6,420 nucleotides of DNA from Alphaproteobacteria bacterium (GTDB lineage: Bacteria > Pseudomonadota > Alphaproteobacteria > UBA7887): positions 1 through 6,420 of the forward strand of contig JANQOH010000002.1 of NCBI GenBank assembly GCA_028289725.1, in the 5' to 3' direction. Positions within the stretch are counted from its first letter, which is position 1, and each line of letters starts with the position of its first letter. Shown here piece after piece: positions 6,371 through 6,420 of this stretch. The translations under genes and the position numbers were made by a program. Under the pieces are notes generated by a model. That model was not told where the DNA came from. It did no database searches and saw only the letters and a program-made list of their open reading frames with translations.

Positions 6371-6374
6371 GAGG
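6371..6374 (+). promoter_or_regulatory. Shine-Dalgarno for a possible plus-strand gene
   Basis: GAGG lies 8 nt before the ATG at 6383 on the plus strand, an ideal spacing. This is the main support for a divergent gene entering the window here. Confidence 0.35.
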
Positions 6375-6382
6375 CCGTGACC

Positions 6383-6420
6383 ATGAACCACCCATCCGAA
6401 ACCGCCGGTGGCGAGGAAGT
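6383..6420 (+). CDS. Possible start of a divergent gene (runs off the right edge)
   Basis: An open frame of 12 full codons, MNHPSETAGGEE, follows the ATG at 6383 and continues past the window end. GAGG sits 8 nt upstream of it. I do not recognise the protein from so few residues. The ThiE-like gene runs divergently from the same spot; starts at 6383 (plus) and 6384 (minus) would share the self-complementary CATG. The fragment is too short to exclude a chance frame. Confidence 0.35.
   Translation, partial: MNHPSETAGGEE

Overview
The window looks like chromosomal DNA of an alphaproteobacterium, most likely a member of the Rhodospirillales or a close relative. The reasons are a DUF3576-type lipoprotein, a 16-strand-type alphaproteobacterial porin, a divergent ThiE/TenI-like protein of a type I associate with that group, and TPR-sulfotransferases carrying the CLSCYFQ signature. 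Base composition is moderately GC-rich and uniform, and I see no mobile element, tRNA, rRNA or CRISPR array. Nearly everything is read from the minus strand. These assignments come from reading motifs; no database search was run.

Layout in minus-strand transcription order, right to left. At the far right, a good Shine-Dalgarno plus ATG on the plus strand (ATG at 6383) may mark a divergent gene that leaves the window. A ThiE/TenI-like gene (about 6348 to 5710) is followed after 9 nt by a TPR-sulfotransferase gene (5700 to 3922). A second TPR-sulfotransferase paralogue (3918 to 2002) follows after one sense codon, in the same frame. The tight spacing suggests one operon: thiE-like, then sulfotransferase 1, then sulfotransferase 2. 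A 274 nt intergenic region (1728-2001) then holds inverted repeats, a weak candidate promoter and a structured leader for a porin gene (1727 to 429). The porin ends at a clear intrinsic terminator (401 to 369), followed by the start of a DUF3576 lipoprotein gene (319 to beyond base 1).

The main point of interest is the sulfotransferase pair. The upstream protein keeps the residues expected of a PAPS-dependent, tyrosylprotein-sulfotransferase-like enzyme: GMPRSGTS at 353-360, Glu377, Lys434 and Arg459...Ser467. The downstream paralogue keeps the fold signature and the 3'-phosphate Arg/Ser. At the equivalent catalytic positions it has Pro for Glu, Ala for Lys and Leu for the P-loop Thr, and it lacks the QVRQPIY stretch. 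It therefore looks like an intact, maintained pseudoenzyme partner encoded directly behind its presumably active sister. Both lack a signal peptide, so they should act in the cytoplasm, with the TPR arrays as likely substrate or partner docking surfaces. The substrate cannot be read from the sequence.

A second theme is structure in the non-coding gaps. Each of the three short gaps around the porin contains three or four copies of one short arm in alternating orientation, so that alternative hairpins are possible.
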